Shown: piece after piece, positions 1 through 8,142 of the stretch | Numbering within the stretch: position 1 is the first letter of the stretch | Layout: every line of letters starts with the position of its first letter | Assembly: GCA_029973955.1 (NCBI GenBank) | Contig: JARKQJ010000218.1 | Coordinates: 62,001-126,000 of the forward strand | Direction of reading: 5' to 3' | DNA length: 64,000 nucleotides | Source: Paludibaculum sp. | GTDB taxonomy: Bacteria > Acidobacteriota > Terriglobia > Bryobacterales > Bryobacteraceae | Made by a program: the position numbers and the translations under genes | The notes under the pieces: generated by a model | Database searches by the model: none | Told to the model about the DNA's origin: nothing | The model's input: only the letters and a program-made list of their open reading frames with translations

Positions 1-1
1 A

Positions 2-193
2 GCGGATATCGTGCGGATGCTGCTGGATGCGGGGACGCCGGTGGATGCGCGGCAGCATGGTGGATTCACAGCGGCGCACAGCGCGGCGCAGGGCAAGGAT
101 CGGGCGACGCTCGATCTCCTGCTGGCGCGCGGGGCGGACCTGCAGGCGCAAAGCGACGACGGCAAGACGCCGGCGGGGCTGCTCGGGGCCTGA
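2..193 (+). CDS. ankyrin-repeat protein, C-terminal fragment (starts before the window)
   Basis: Translation ..MLLDAGTPVDARQHGGFTAAHSAAQGKDRATLDLLLARGADLQAQSDDGKTP has two ankyrin-like units (GFTAAHSAA..DLLLARGAD); open to the window edge. Confidence 0.75.
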   Translation, partial: ADIVRMLLDAGTPVDARQHGGFTAAHSAAQGKDRATLDLLLARGADLQAQSDDGKTPAGLLGA

Positions 194-224
194 TTTTCTC
201 CGCTTTCGCGGCCATCGCGCTAAA

Positions 225-1265
225 ATGGATGTTTCACCGCACATGCTGGAAACAACGCTTTCCGAACTAGAATCACGCGCCGTGTCTCTGATCGACGGTG
301 CGGACAACGCTGAGGCGCTGGAGAACGCACGGGTCGAGTTTCTCGGCCGCAAGGGATCGCTGGCGAACATCGGCAAGGAGATGGGGAAGCTGGCGCCGGC
401 GGAGCGGGCTCAGATCGGCAAGCTGCTGAACGCGGTGAAGCAGAACCTGGAGTCGCGCTACGAGGTTCGGAAGTCAGGTTTTGAGCGCGCCGAGCTGGAT
501 GCGCGGCTGGCGGCGGAGTGGGTGGACCTGACGCTGCCGGCGCCGGGCACGCGCCCGGGTTCGCTGCATCCGCTGACGCAGATCCAGCGGGAATTGGAAG
601 AGCTGTTTACCAGCTTGGGCTTCGCGGTGGTGGACGGGCCGGAAGTCGAGACGGAGTGGCACAACTTCGATGCGTTGAATATCCCGCCGACGCATCCGGC
701 GCGCGATGCGCAGGATACGTTTTGGCTGACCGATGGTCATCTGCTGCGGACGCACACCTCGCCGGTGCAGGTGCGGGCGATGGAGAAATTTGGGGCGCCG
801 CTGCGGATCATCGCGCCGGGACGCGTGTTCCGCAACGAGGAAGTGGACGCCAGCCACGAGCACACGTTCTATCAGTTGGAAGGCATGATGATCGACCGCG
901 ACGTGAGCGTGGCGCACATGCTGTACTTCATGAAGTCGCTGTTGACGGCGATTTTCAAGAAGGATGTGACGGTGCGTCTGCGGCCGGGCTTTTTCCCGTT
1001 CGTGGAGCCGGGTTTTGAACTGGACATCCAATGCCTGATCTGCGGCGGCTCGGGCTGCCCGGTGTGCAAGCAGAGTGGCTGGGTGGAGCTGTTGCCGTGC
1101 GGGCTGGTTCATCCGAACGTACTACGCTCCGGAGGCATCGACCCGGAGGAGTGGAACGGTTTCGCCTTCGGGCTGGGCCTGACACGCCTGGTGATGATGC
1201 GCTACGCCATTGACGACATCCGGCACCTGGCGGCCGGCGACCTGCGGTTCCTCCAGCAGTTCTAA
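225..1265 (+). CDS. pheS: phenylalanine--tRNA ligase alpha subunit
   Basis: PheS class II motifs (RVFRNEEVDASHEHTFYQLEGMMID, FGLGLTRLVMMRYAIDDIRHL); followed directly by pheT. Start could be 225 or 243. Confidence 0.95.
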   Translation: MDVSPHMLETTLSELESRAVSLIDGADNAEALENARVEFLGRKGSLANIGKEMGKLAPAERAQIGKLLNAVKQNLESRYEVRKSGFERAELDARLAAEWVDLTLPAPGTRPGSLHPLTQIQRELEELFTSLGFAVVDGPEVETEWHNFDALNIPPTHPARDAQDTFWLTDGHLLRTHTSPVQVRAMEKFGAPLRIIAPGRVFRNEEVDASHEHTFYQLEGMMIDRDVSVAHMLYFMKSLLTAIFKKDVTVRLRPGFFPFVEPGFELDIQCLICGGSGCPVCKQSGWVELLPCGLVHPNVLRSGGIDPEEWNGFAFGLGLTRLVMMRYAIDDIRHLAAGDLRFLQQF

Positions 1266-1276
1266 GGATTATTGCC

Positions 1277-3622
1277 GTGAAGTTCTCCTACAACTGGATT
1301 CGCGAACTCGTGCCGGGCCTCTCGGCGGACCCGAAGGAGCTGATGAAGCTCATCACGATGAAGACTGCCGAGTGTGAAGGCGTGGAAGAGTATGCGCCCT
1401 GGCTGAGCGCGGTGCGCGCGGCCGAAGTGCTGGAAGTGGAGCCGATCGAGGGCAGCCACAACGTGAAGGCGGTGGTGGACGCGGGAGCGGAGTACGGCAA
1501 GCGTACCGTAGTGTGCGGCGCGCCGAACTGCCGGGCGGGGTTGTTTACGGCCTATGTGCCGCCGGGGATCACGGTGGCCGGCGCGAAGCACGTGCGGGCG
1601 GCAACGATCGCCGGCGTGGAGAGCGAGGGCATGCTGGCCTCGGGCAGCGAGTTGGGACTCAACCGCGACCACGAAGGGATTCTGGAGCTGACCGGGGTGA
1701 AGGCGGGCGATGCCGTGCCGGGTTGTCCCCCGGATTTCGTAATTGAAGTAGACAACAAGAGCCTGACGCACCGGCCGGACCTGTGGGGCCATCACGGGAT
1801 GGCGAGGGAAGTGGCTGCGATCACGACGGGCAGGCTGGCCGAGCCGGCGGATCTTTCCCTGATTCCGCAGGGCGAGCCGGCATGGCAGGTGGAGATCCGC
1901 GATTTCGAGCTTTGCCCGCGCTATTCGGCGCTGGTGTTCGAAAACGTGCAGGTGGGGCCTTCGCCGCTGTGGCTGCAGATGCGGCTGGAGGCGGTGGGGC
2001 TGAATCCGATCTCCAACGTCGTCGACGTAACGAACTACATCATGGCGGAACTGGCCGAGCCGATGCACGCCTTTGATGCGGACTGGCTGCAGGGCAACAA
2101 GATCATCGTGCGGCGCGCCGAGGAAGGCGAGAAGTTCGATGCGCTGAACGGCGAGAGCTACCGGTTGACGGCTGCGAATCTGGTGATTGCGGACGCGCGC
2201 GGCGCTGTGGCGCTGGCCGGCGTAATCGGCGGCGCGGGCTCGGCGATCAACGATTCGACCACGCGCATCGTGCTGGAGAGCGCGAATTTCCAGGCGGCGA
2301 ATATCCGCAAGACCTCATCGGGATTGAAGATCCGCACGGATGCCTCGATGCGGTTTGAGAAGGCGCAGGATCCGGTGAACACGGAGCGGGCGCTGGCGCG
2401 GGCCGTGCAACTGCTGAAAGAAGTATGCCCGGGCATCCGGCTGGTGGGCGGTCTGGTGGATAGCTGGAAGAAAGCTCCAGCGCCGGCGCCGATCGAGCTG
2501 CCGATGGCATGGCTGGTGAAGAAGTTGGGGCGGCCGATTGAGGCGGCCGAGGTGCGGCAGATCCTGGAGTCGCTCGAGTTTCAGGTAGCGGAGCCGAAGC
2601 CCGGAGTGTTCAGCGTGACAGTGCCTTCGTGGCGGGCGACGAAGGACGTGACCATCAAGGACGACCTGCTGGAAGAGGTGGGCCGCATGGTGGGCTATGC
2701 CACCGTGCCGCCGCAGGCGCCGATGCAGCCGGTGAAGCAGCCGTGGATCAACCAGGAGCGGCTGTTCCATCACACGGTGCGAGAGCTGACCGCGGCGCAG
2801 GGCTTCACGGAGAGCTACAACTATTCCTTCATCAGCGAGGAGATGGCGCATCGCTTCGGGCTGGACCCGGAGACGCACATTCGCGTGGCGAACCCGATTT
2901 CGAGCGAGCAGGGGCTGATGCGGAAGAGCCTGCTGCCGGGGATCCACAAGAACATTCTGGACAACGCGCGTTTTTCGCCGGCGTTCCGGCTGTTTGAAAT
3001 CGGCAACGAGATCCACCCGCGCGCGGGTGGCGAGTTGCCGGACGAAGTCCCGCATCTGATGGCGGCGGTGTACGCGAAGGACGACGGCAAGGCCGGGCTG
3101 TTCGAAGTGAAGCGGCTGGCCGAGTGCCTGATGCCGGGCTGCACCGTGACTCCGTGCGAGGCGCGGCCGTATGAGCATCCGGCGAGATCGGTGGAAGTGG
3201 CGTGGCGCGGGGAGACGCTGGGGCGACTCTTCGAACTGCATCCGGCGCTGGTGGAGATGGGCAGGGCGGCGGTGCTCGATGTGAACCTGGGCGTACTTTT
3301 CCGCCTGGGTGCCCGGCCCAAGAAATACACGCCGCTGAAGCGGTACCCGTCGAGCGAGTTCGACCTGTCGGTAGTGACCGGGCTGAAGGAGCTTTGCGCA
3401 ACGGTGGAGAGCCGAATCCGCAAGGCCGCCGGCGCGGGCTGCGACCGGGTGGCGTTCCTCTACTCGTATCAGGGAAAGCCGCTGCCGGAAGACCGGCAGA
3501 GCATGAGTTTCCGAGTGACGGTTTCGGCTGCGGACCACACTCTGTCGAACGACGAAGTGACGGCGGTGCGGAATGCCATCATCACGGAGTTGAAGGCAGC
3601 GGGCTACGAACTGAGAGGCTGA
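1277..3622 (+). CDS. pheT: phenylalanine--tRNA ligase beta subunit
   Basis: 781 aa; N-terminal tRNA-binding-like region (VEPIEGSHNVKAVVDAGAEYGKRTVVCGAPNC), B3/B4 and B5 regions, C-terminal FDX-ACB-like domain; adjacent to pheS. Confidence 0.95.
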   Translation: MKFSYNWIRELVPGLSADPKELMKLITMKTAECEGVEEYAPWLSAVRAAEVLEVEPIEGSHNVKAVVDAGAEYGKRTVVCGAPNCRAGLFTAYVPPGITVAGAKHVRAATIAGVESEGMLASGSELGLNRDHEGILELTGVKAGDAVPGCPPDFVIEVDNKSLTHRPDLWGHHGMAREVAAITTGRLAEPADLSLIPQGEPAWQVEIRDFELCPRYSALVFENVQVGPSPLWLQMRLEAVGLNPISNVVDVTNYIMAELAEPMHAFDADWLQGNKIIVRRAEEGEKFDALNGESYRLTAANLVIADARGAVALAGVIGGAGSAINDSTTRIVLESANFQAANIRKTSSGLKIRTDASMRFEKAQDPVNTERALARAVQLLKEVCPGIRLVGGLVDSWKKAPAPAPIELPMAWLVKKLGRPIEAAEVRQILESLEFQVAEPKPGVFSVTVPSWRATKDVTIKDDLLEEVGRMVGYATVPPQAPMQPVKQPWINQERLFHHTVRELTAAQGFTESYNYSFISEEMAHRFGLDPETHIRVANPISSEQGLMRKSLLPGIHKNILDNARFSPAFRLFEIGNEIHPRAGGELPDEVPHLMAAVYAKDDGKAGLFEVKRLAECLMPGCTVTPCEARPYEHPARSVEVAWRGETLGRLFELHPALVEMGRAAVLDVNLGVLFRLGARPKKYTPLKRYPSSEFDLSVVTGLKELCATVESRIRKAAGAGCDRVAFLYSYQGKPLPEDRQSMSFRVTVSAADHTLSNDEVTAVRNAIITELKAAGYELRG

Positions 3623-3655
3623 TTTCTGATAGCGTGGGGCTGATAAGGCAGTCCC

Positions 3656-4627
3656 ATGTTCAAGCCCCTACTCCTGACAACTCTTGCCGCGCTGAGCGCG
3701 GTGGCCGCGGAATGGCCGAGCGCGACGATTTCGAATGGCGCGGTTACGGCCAAGCTCTATTTGCCGGATGCGCGGACTGGCTACTACCAGGGCACACGTT
3801 TTGACTGGTCCGGGCAGATCGCGAGCCTGAAGACGAAGAACCACGAGTACTTCGGGCAGTGGTTTGAGCGGTATGATCCCAAGCTGCACGACGCGATTCT
3901 CGGGCCGGTGGAGGAGTTCCGCACGGCGAACGCGGCTTTGGGCTACGACCAGGCACAGGTGGGCGGCGGTTTTGTGCGGATCGGCATCGGCGTATTGAAG
4001 AAGCCGGAGGAGAAGGGCTTCGTCTGGTCGAAGACCTATGAATTCATCGATCACGGCAAGTGGGAGACGAAGCAGGGCAAGGACTGGATTGAATTCCGGC
4101 ACACGCTGAACGGGCCGGCGGGCTATGCATATGTGTATACGAAGAAGATCCGGCTGGTGAAGGGCACGGCGCGGATGGTCATCGAGCACACGCTGAAGAA
4201 CACGGGCACGTCCAAGATCGAGTCGTTCCAGTACAACCACAACTTTTTCGTGATGGACGCGCAGCCGACGGGGCCGGAGGCAAGCGTCAAGTTCCCGTTT
4301 ACGTTGAGCCCGGTACGGAAGTTCCAGGGCGGGTTCGCGCAGGAGAAGGGCAACGAGATCGTGTTCCTGAAAGAGCTGCAGATGGGCGAGAGCACGATTG
4401 CCGAGTTCAAGCCGGAGGGACCGCAGGCCGGCGTTTACGACGTGCGGATGGAGCATCGCAAGGCCGGGGCCGGCGTGCGGATCCAGGGCAACATCCCGAT
4501 CGACCACGTCGTGTTCTGGGCGATCCGGAAGACGTTCTGTCCCGAGCCATATGTGAAGATCGACGTGGAGCCGGGCAAGCAGTTGAAGTGGAACTACGAC
4601 TACGAGTTCTACGATTTGGCGAAGTAG
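3656..4627 (+). CDS. secreted protein of unknown function (possible galactose-mutarotase-like fold)
   Basis: Signal-peptide-like N-terminus MFKPLLLTTLAALSAVAAEWP; beta-rich body with EHTLKNTGTSKIESFQYNHNFF; fold is inferred. Confidence 0.6.
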   Translation: MFKPLLLTTLAALSAVAAEWPSATISNGAVTAKLYLPDARTGYYQGTRFDWSGQIASLKTKNHEYFGQWFERYDPKLHDAILGPVEEFRTANAALGYDQAQVGGGFVRIGIGVLKKPEEKGFVWSKTYEFIDHGKWETKQGKDWIEFRHTLNGPAGYAYVYTKKIRLVKGTARMVIEHTLKNTGTSKIESFQYNHNFFVMDAQPTGPEASVKFPFTLSPVRKFQGGFAQEKGNEIVFLKELQMGESTIAEFKPEGPQAGVYDVRMEHRKAGAGVRIQGNIPIDHVVFWAIRKTFCPEPYVKIDVEPGKQLKWNYDYEFYDLAK

Positions 4628-4631
4628 CTGA

Positions 4632-5252
4632 CTAGAAGCGGAAGCCGACGAAGATGTCGTGGGAGTCCAGGGAGCCGTACGATCGCTTATAGATGTGCGT
4701 GTAGCGGTAGCCGGGCTCCAGGGTGAAGCGCCCGGTGAGCTTGATGCTCAGGCCGCCGCCCGCCGCGATGCCGTTGCGGGTGTAGTTGGAGTGGAGAGTG
4801 TAGGTGGTCGGGTTGGTCGCGTATTGGTTGGTGACTTCCGCGTGCTCATTTGCTATGCGGAGTACGTAGCCGCCTTCCAGGAAGGGGGTGAGACGGGGCT
4901 GCCCGGGGAGTATGTATCCCTTGAGAAGGAAGGGGAAGTCCCAATTGTTCACCGTTGCGCGGCTGAGCCAAAACTGGTCCAGATTGACTGTGGGGGGTGC
5001 GGGCATTGGCAGGTACGCCTTCGAGGTGTCGTAGCCTTTGCGGCGGTAGAGCCCTTCCGCGTCGAAGTACAACATGGACCAAAGGTGCATCTGGGCAAAG
5101 CCGCCGAAAACGTAAGGCTTGGATTCGTCCATGGTGCTGTAGTAGGTGTCGTTCGCGGTGAAGCCGATTTTAGGTCCGTAGTGGAAGCGCTGTGCGAAGG
5201 CGAGGGGGCAGAAGAGCAGGATCGCGAGGAGAGCGGGTGGACACCGGCGCAT
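4632..5252 (-). CDS. outer-membrane beta-barrel family protein
   Basis: Signal peptide MRRCPPALLAILLFCPLAFAQ; alternating aromatic beta-strands and C-terminal DSHDIFVGFRF ending in Phe. Confidence 0.7.
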   Translation of the reverse strand: MRRCPPALLAILLFCPLAFAQRFHYGPKIGFTANDTYYSTMDESKPYVFGGFAQMHLWSMLYFDAEGLYRRKGYDTSKAYLPMPAPPTVNLDQFWLSRATVNNWDFPFLLKGYILPGQPRLTPFLEGGYVLRIANEHAEVTNQYATNPTTYTLHSNYTRNGIAAGGGLSIKLTGRFTLEPGYRYTHIYKRSYGSLDSHDIFVGFRF

Positions 5253-5335
5253 GGACTTGAAGACGCGCGTGTCTGAAAAAGTGTTTCGGATTTTTCCCTC
5301 AACGGTTTGGCGAGCGGTAACGTATGTAGATCAGA

Positions 5336-5878
5336 GTGGCCGTGGCAGAGATCCAATTCGCAACAACGGCGTTGAGGGCAGACCGGTTGGAAGAGTTCCA
5401 CCGGCTGATGCAGGCTCACGAGAAGCTGGTTCTCCGCACGGCATTGAGGATCGCTGGGAACCTGGAGGATGCACAGGATGTGTCGCAGGAGGTGTTTCTG
5501 CGGCTGTACCGGCATCTGGACCGGATTGAGGCGGAGTTGGGTGTGCCGTCATGGCTGTACCGCACGACGGTGAATGCGTGTTTTGACCTGTTGCGGCGGC
5601 GGAAACCGGTGGAGCCGATTGTATGGGAGCCGCCGGTGGCGGCATCCCAGTATGCCGAGCAGGAAAAGGAACAGCGGCGGCGGATCATCGCCGAGGGACT
5701 GAAGACGCTTTCCGAGCGTGAGCGCGCGGCGGTGGTGCTGCGGGAGATTGAGGGTCTGGCCACGTCGGAGGTGGCGCGGATTCTGGGCGTGGCGGAGGAG
5801 ACGGTGCGAAGCCAGATTTCGACGGGCAGGGCGAAGCTGCGCGCGTTTGCGGAGCGTTATGAAAGGAGGCGGCCATGA
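5336..5878 (+). CDS. RNA polymerase ECF-type sigma factor
   Basis: Region 2 (LRIAGNLEDAQDVSQEVFLRLYRHLDRI..WLYRTTVNACFDLLRRRK) and region 4 (LSERERAAVVLREIEGLATSEVARILGVAEETVRSQISTGRAKLR). Confidence 0.92.
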   Translation: MAVAEIQFATTALRADRLEEFHRLMQAHEKLVLRTALRIAGNLEDAQDVSQEVFLRLYRHLDRIEAELGVPSWLYRTTVNACFDLLRRRKPVEPIVWEPPVAASQYAEQEKEQRRRIIAEGLKTLSERERAAVVLREIEGLATSEVARILGVAEETVRSQISTGRAKLRAFAERYERRRP

Positions 5879-6276
5879 GTTGGACAGACGACGATCTGGA
5901 CCTGGCATTGAGTGAGTTGAAGGACGAGCCGCTGCCTTTGGGGGCGACGGAGGCGGTGCGGGCGCGTGTGCTTGCAGAGATGGAGAGGCCGCGGCGGCGG
6001 TGGTGGATGTGGGCTTGGGCGCCGGCTTTGGCGGCAGGCTTGATGGTGTGGGCGGCGATTCCGCAGGAGCCGAAGCTGGCGCCGCCGCCGGTGCTGGCGC
6101 GGGCGCCGGAGGCACCTTCGTTGGAGCGGCCGGTGGCGGTCGTGAAGAAGCCGGCGGCGCGGCGCGTTGCGCCTGTTGAGACGAAGGAACAGCAGACGCA
6201 GTTTGTGAAGCTCGTTACCGATGACCCGGATGTGGTCATCCTGTGGGCCATGAATTCGGAAGGAGAGGACCGATGA
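5875..6276 (+). CDS. putative anti-sigma-like single-pass membrane protein
   Basis: Overlaps the sigma-factor stop by 4 nt; one TM segment (WWMWAWAPALAAGLMVWAAIP); Pro/Ala-rich linker; no Cys or His. Confidence 0.55.
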   Translation: MSWTDDDLDLALSELKDEPLPLGATEAVRARVLAEMERPRRRWWMWAWAPALAAGLMVWAAIPQEPKLAPPPVLARAPEAPSLERPVAVVKKPAARRVAPVETKEQQTQFVKLVTDDPDVVILWAMNSEGEDR

Positions 6277-7076
6277 GGAAATTGATCGTTTTGACTTTGG
6301 CAATGGCGATGGCCTGTTTCGGGCAGGAGCCGCCCAAGTGGCAGCAGAAGGTGTTTGATGTGAAGTATGTCGACGTGCAGGCACTGGCGAACTTGATCCG
6401 CGGTGTATGCCAAAGCCGGGAGACGCGCGTGCAGGAGAACCCGTCTCTGCGAGCGATCAGCGTGGGTACGCCGGACTCACGGGATTTGACGGCGGCGGAG
6501 GAGTTGATCAAGCGGTACGACGTGTCGGCCGGGGCGGTGCCGTCGGGGCGGCGCAACATCGAACTGGTTGCCTACATGCTGATGGCGGCGCCCAAAGGCA
6601 CGGCCGGAGACGCATTGCCGGCCGATCTGGACGCTGTGGCCAAGCAGCTCAAGGCGGTATTTGGCTACGGCGATCTGCGGCTGTTGGACAGTGCGATGGT
6701 GCGGATCCGCGAAGGTGTGCCCATGGAAAGCAGCGGCAATGCGGGCATTGCCGACCCGGGGACCGGAAACACTCCCGCCATGTATCAAATGAGAATCGCC
6801 AAGAGCTTCGTGATGCCGTCGGAACGAGGCAATGTCATCAAACTCGATGGGTTTCGATTCGGCGTGCGGGTGCCGTACTCGACCGCGAACTTCAAGAGCG
6901 CCCCAGATGGCCAGGGGGGTCGCGCAGTGCAGTCGACACAAGTTCACTATTCCGACGTCGGGTTCAACACCGAACTCGACATTCGAGAGGGGCAGAAAGT
7001 GGTGGTGGGCAAGGCAAAAGTGGACAGCTCCGGCAGCGCGTTCATCCTGGTGCTGACCGCTAAGGCCGTGGATTGA
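6273..7076 (+). CDS. secreted protein with secretin N-domain-like region
   Basis: Signal MRKLIVLTLAMAMACFGQ; FDVKYVDVQALANLIRG..LRAISVGTPDSRDLTAAEELIKRYDV resembles secretin N1-type repeats; 4-nt overlap with the upstream gene. Confidence 0.6.
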   Translation: MRKLIVLTLAMAMACFGQEPPKWQQKVFDVKYVDVQALANLIRGVCQSRETRVQENPSLRAISVGTPDSRDLTAAEELIKRYDVSAGAVPSGRRNIELVAYMLMAAPKGTAGDALPADLDAVAKQLKAVFGYGDLRLLDSAMVRIREGVPMESSGNAGIADPGTGNTPAMYQMRIAKSFVMPSERGNVIKLDGFRFGVRVPYSTANFKSAPDGQGGRAVQSTQVHYSDVGFNTELDIREGQKVVVGKAKVDSSGSAFILVLTAKAVD

Positions 7077-7093
7077 GATATTCTGGTCGCTTC

Positions 7094-8137
7094 ATGAGAA
7101 GCGTGCCATTGGTCGCCCCGAGGCGGCTCGAACTGATCGAAGAAAAGATGCCTGACGGCCCGCGCGCCGGCGAATTGCTGGTGAAGATGCGGGCCGTCGG
7201 CGTTTGCGGCTCCGACCTGCACTGGTGGGCCGAGGGAAGGATCCACACGGGCCAGGCGAAGTATCCGCAGGTGCTGTGCCACGAGCCGGTGGGGGAAGTG
7301 GTGGAAGTGGGCGCCGGCGTCACGCACTACAAAGTGGGCGACATCATCGGCATGGAGCCCTCGCTGACGTGTGGCCACTGTGAGTATTGCCTGGCGGGGC
7401 GGCACAACCTGTGCGAGGTGTCGCGTTTCATGGGCGGGCCGGACGCACAGGGGTTCCTGCGGGATTACGTGGTGATTCCGGAGCATAACGCCGATCCGGT
7501 GCCGGCGGGGCTGACCATCCATCAAGCGACGCTGATGGAGCCGGTGGCGGTGTGGGTGCACGTATTTGAGCTGGCGCCGGTGCGCGTGGGGGATACCGTG
7601 GCGGTGCTGGGGAGCGGGTCCATCGGAGGGCTCGGCATCGCGATGGCGAAGCAGGCGGGGGCGGAGACCGTATTTGCCTGCGACCGGGTTCCGCATCGCG
7701 TGAAACTGGCTCGGGCGATGGGCGCGGATGTGGCGCTGGACCTGACCGAAGGCGATTTTCTCGATGCGGTGATGCAGAAGACGAAGGGCCGCGGCGTGGA
7801 CGTGGTCTTTGATGCGGCTGGTTCTCCGGACACGATCAACCTGGGGATCAAGTGCGCGCGCAGCGGCGGGCGCTTTGTGCTGATCGGCATTCCGGAGGTG
7901 ATGAACTTCGAAGTGGATCTGCACACGGCCATGGCGAAAGAGCTGAACCTGCAGATGATGAGGCGATCGAACCACAAGGGCCGCGCGGCCGGGGCGCTGC
8001 TGGCGGCGGGGCGGATTCCGATGTCGATCATTACGCACGCGCTGCCAATGGAGCAGGCACAACGCGGCTTTGAGATTGTTCGCAACTACGAAGACGGCGT
8101 GGGTAAGCTGATTTTCGATTTTGATGTGAAGGCGTAA
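7094..8137 (+). CDS. zinc-dependent alcohol/polyol dehydrogenase (MDR superfamily)
   Basis: CGSDLHWW, CHEPVGEVVEVG, CGHCEYCLAGRHNLC structural Zn motif, VLGSGSIGGLGIAMA Rossmann motif. Confidence 0.88.
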   Translation: MRSVPLVAPRRLELIEEKMPDGPRAGELLVKMRAVGVCGSDLHWWAEGRIHTGQAKYPQVLCHEPVGEVVEVGAGVTHYKVGDIIGMEPSLTCGHCEYCLAGRHNLCEVSRFMGGPDAQGFLRDYVVIPEHNADPVPAGLTIHQATLMEPVAVWVHVFELAPVRVGDTVAVLGSGSIGGLGIAMAKQAGAETVFACDRVPHRVKLARAMGADVALDLTEGDFLDAVMQKTKGRGVDVVFDAAGSPDTINLGIKCARSGGRFVLIGIPEVMNFEVDLHTAMAKELNLQMMRRSNHKGRAAGALLAAGRIPMSIITHALPMEQAQRGFEIVRNYEDGVGKLIFDFDVKA

Positions 8138-8142
8138 ACACC

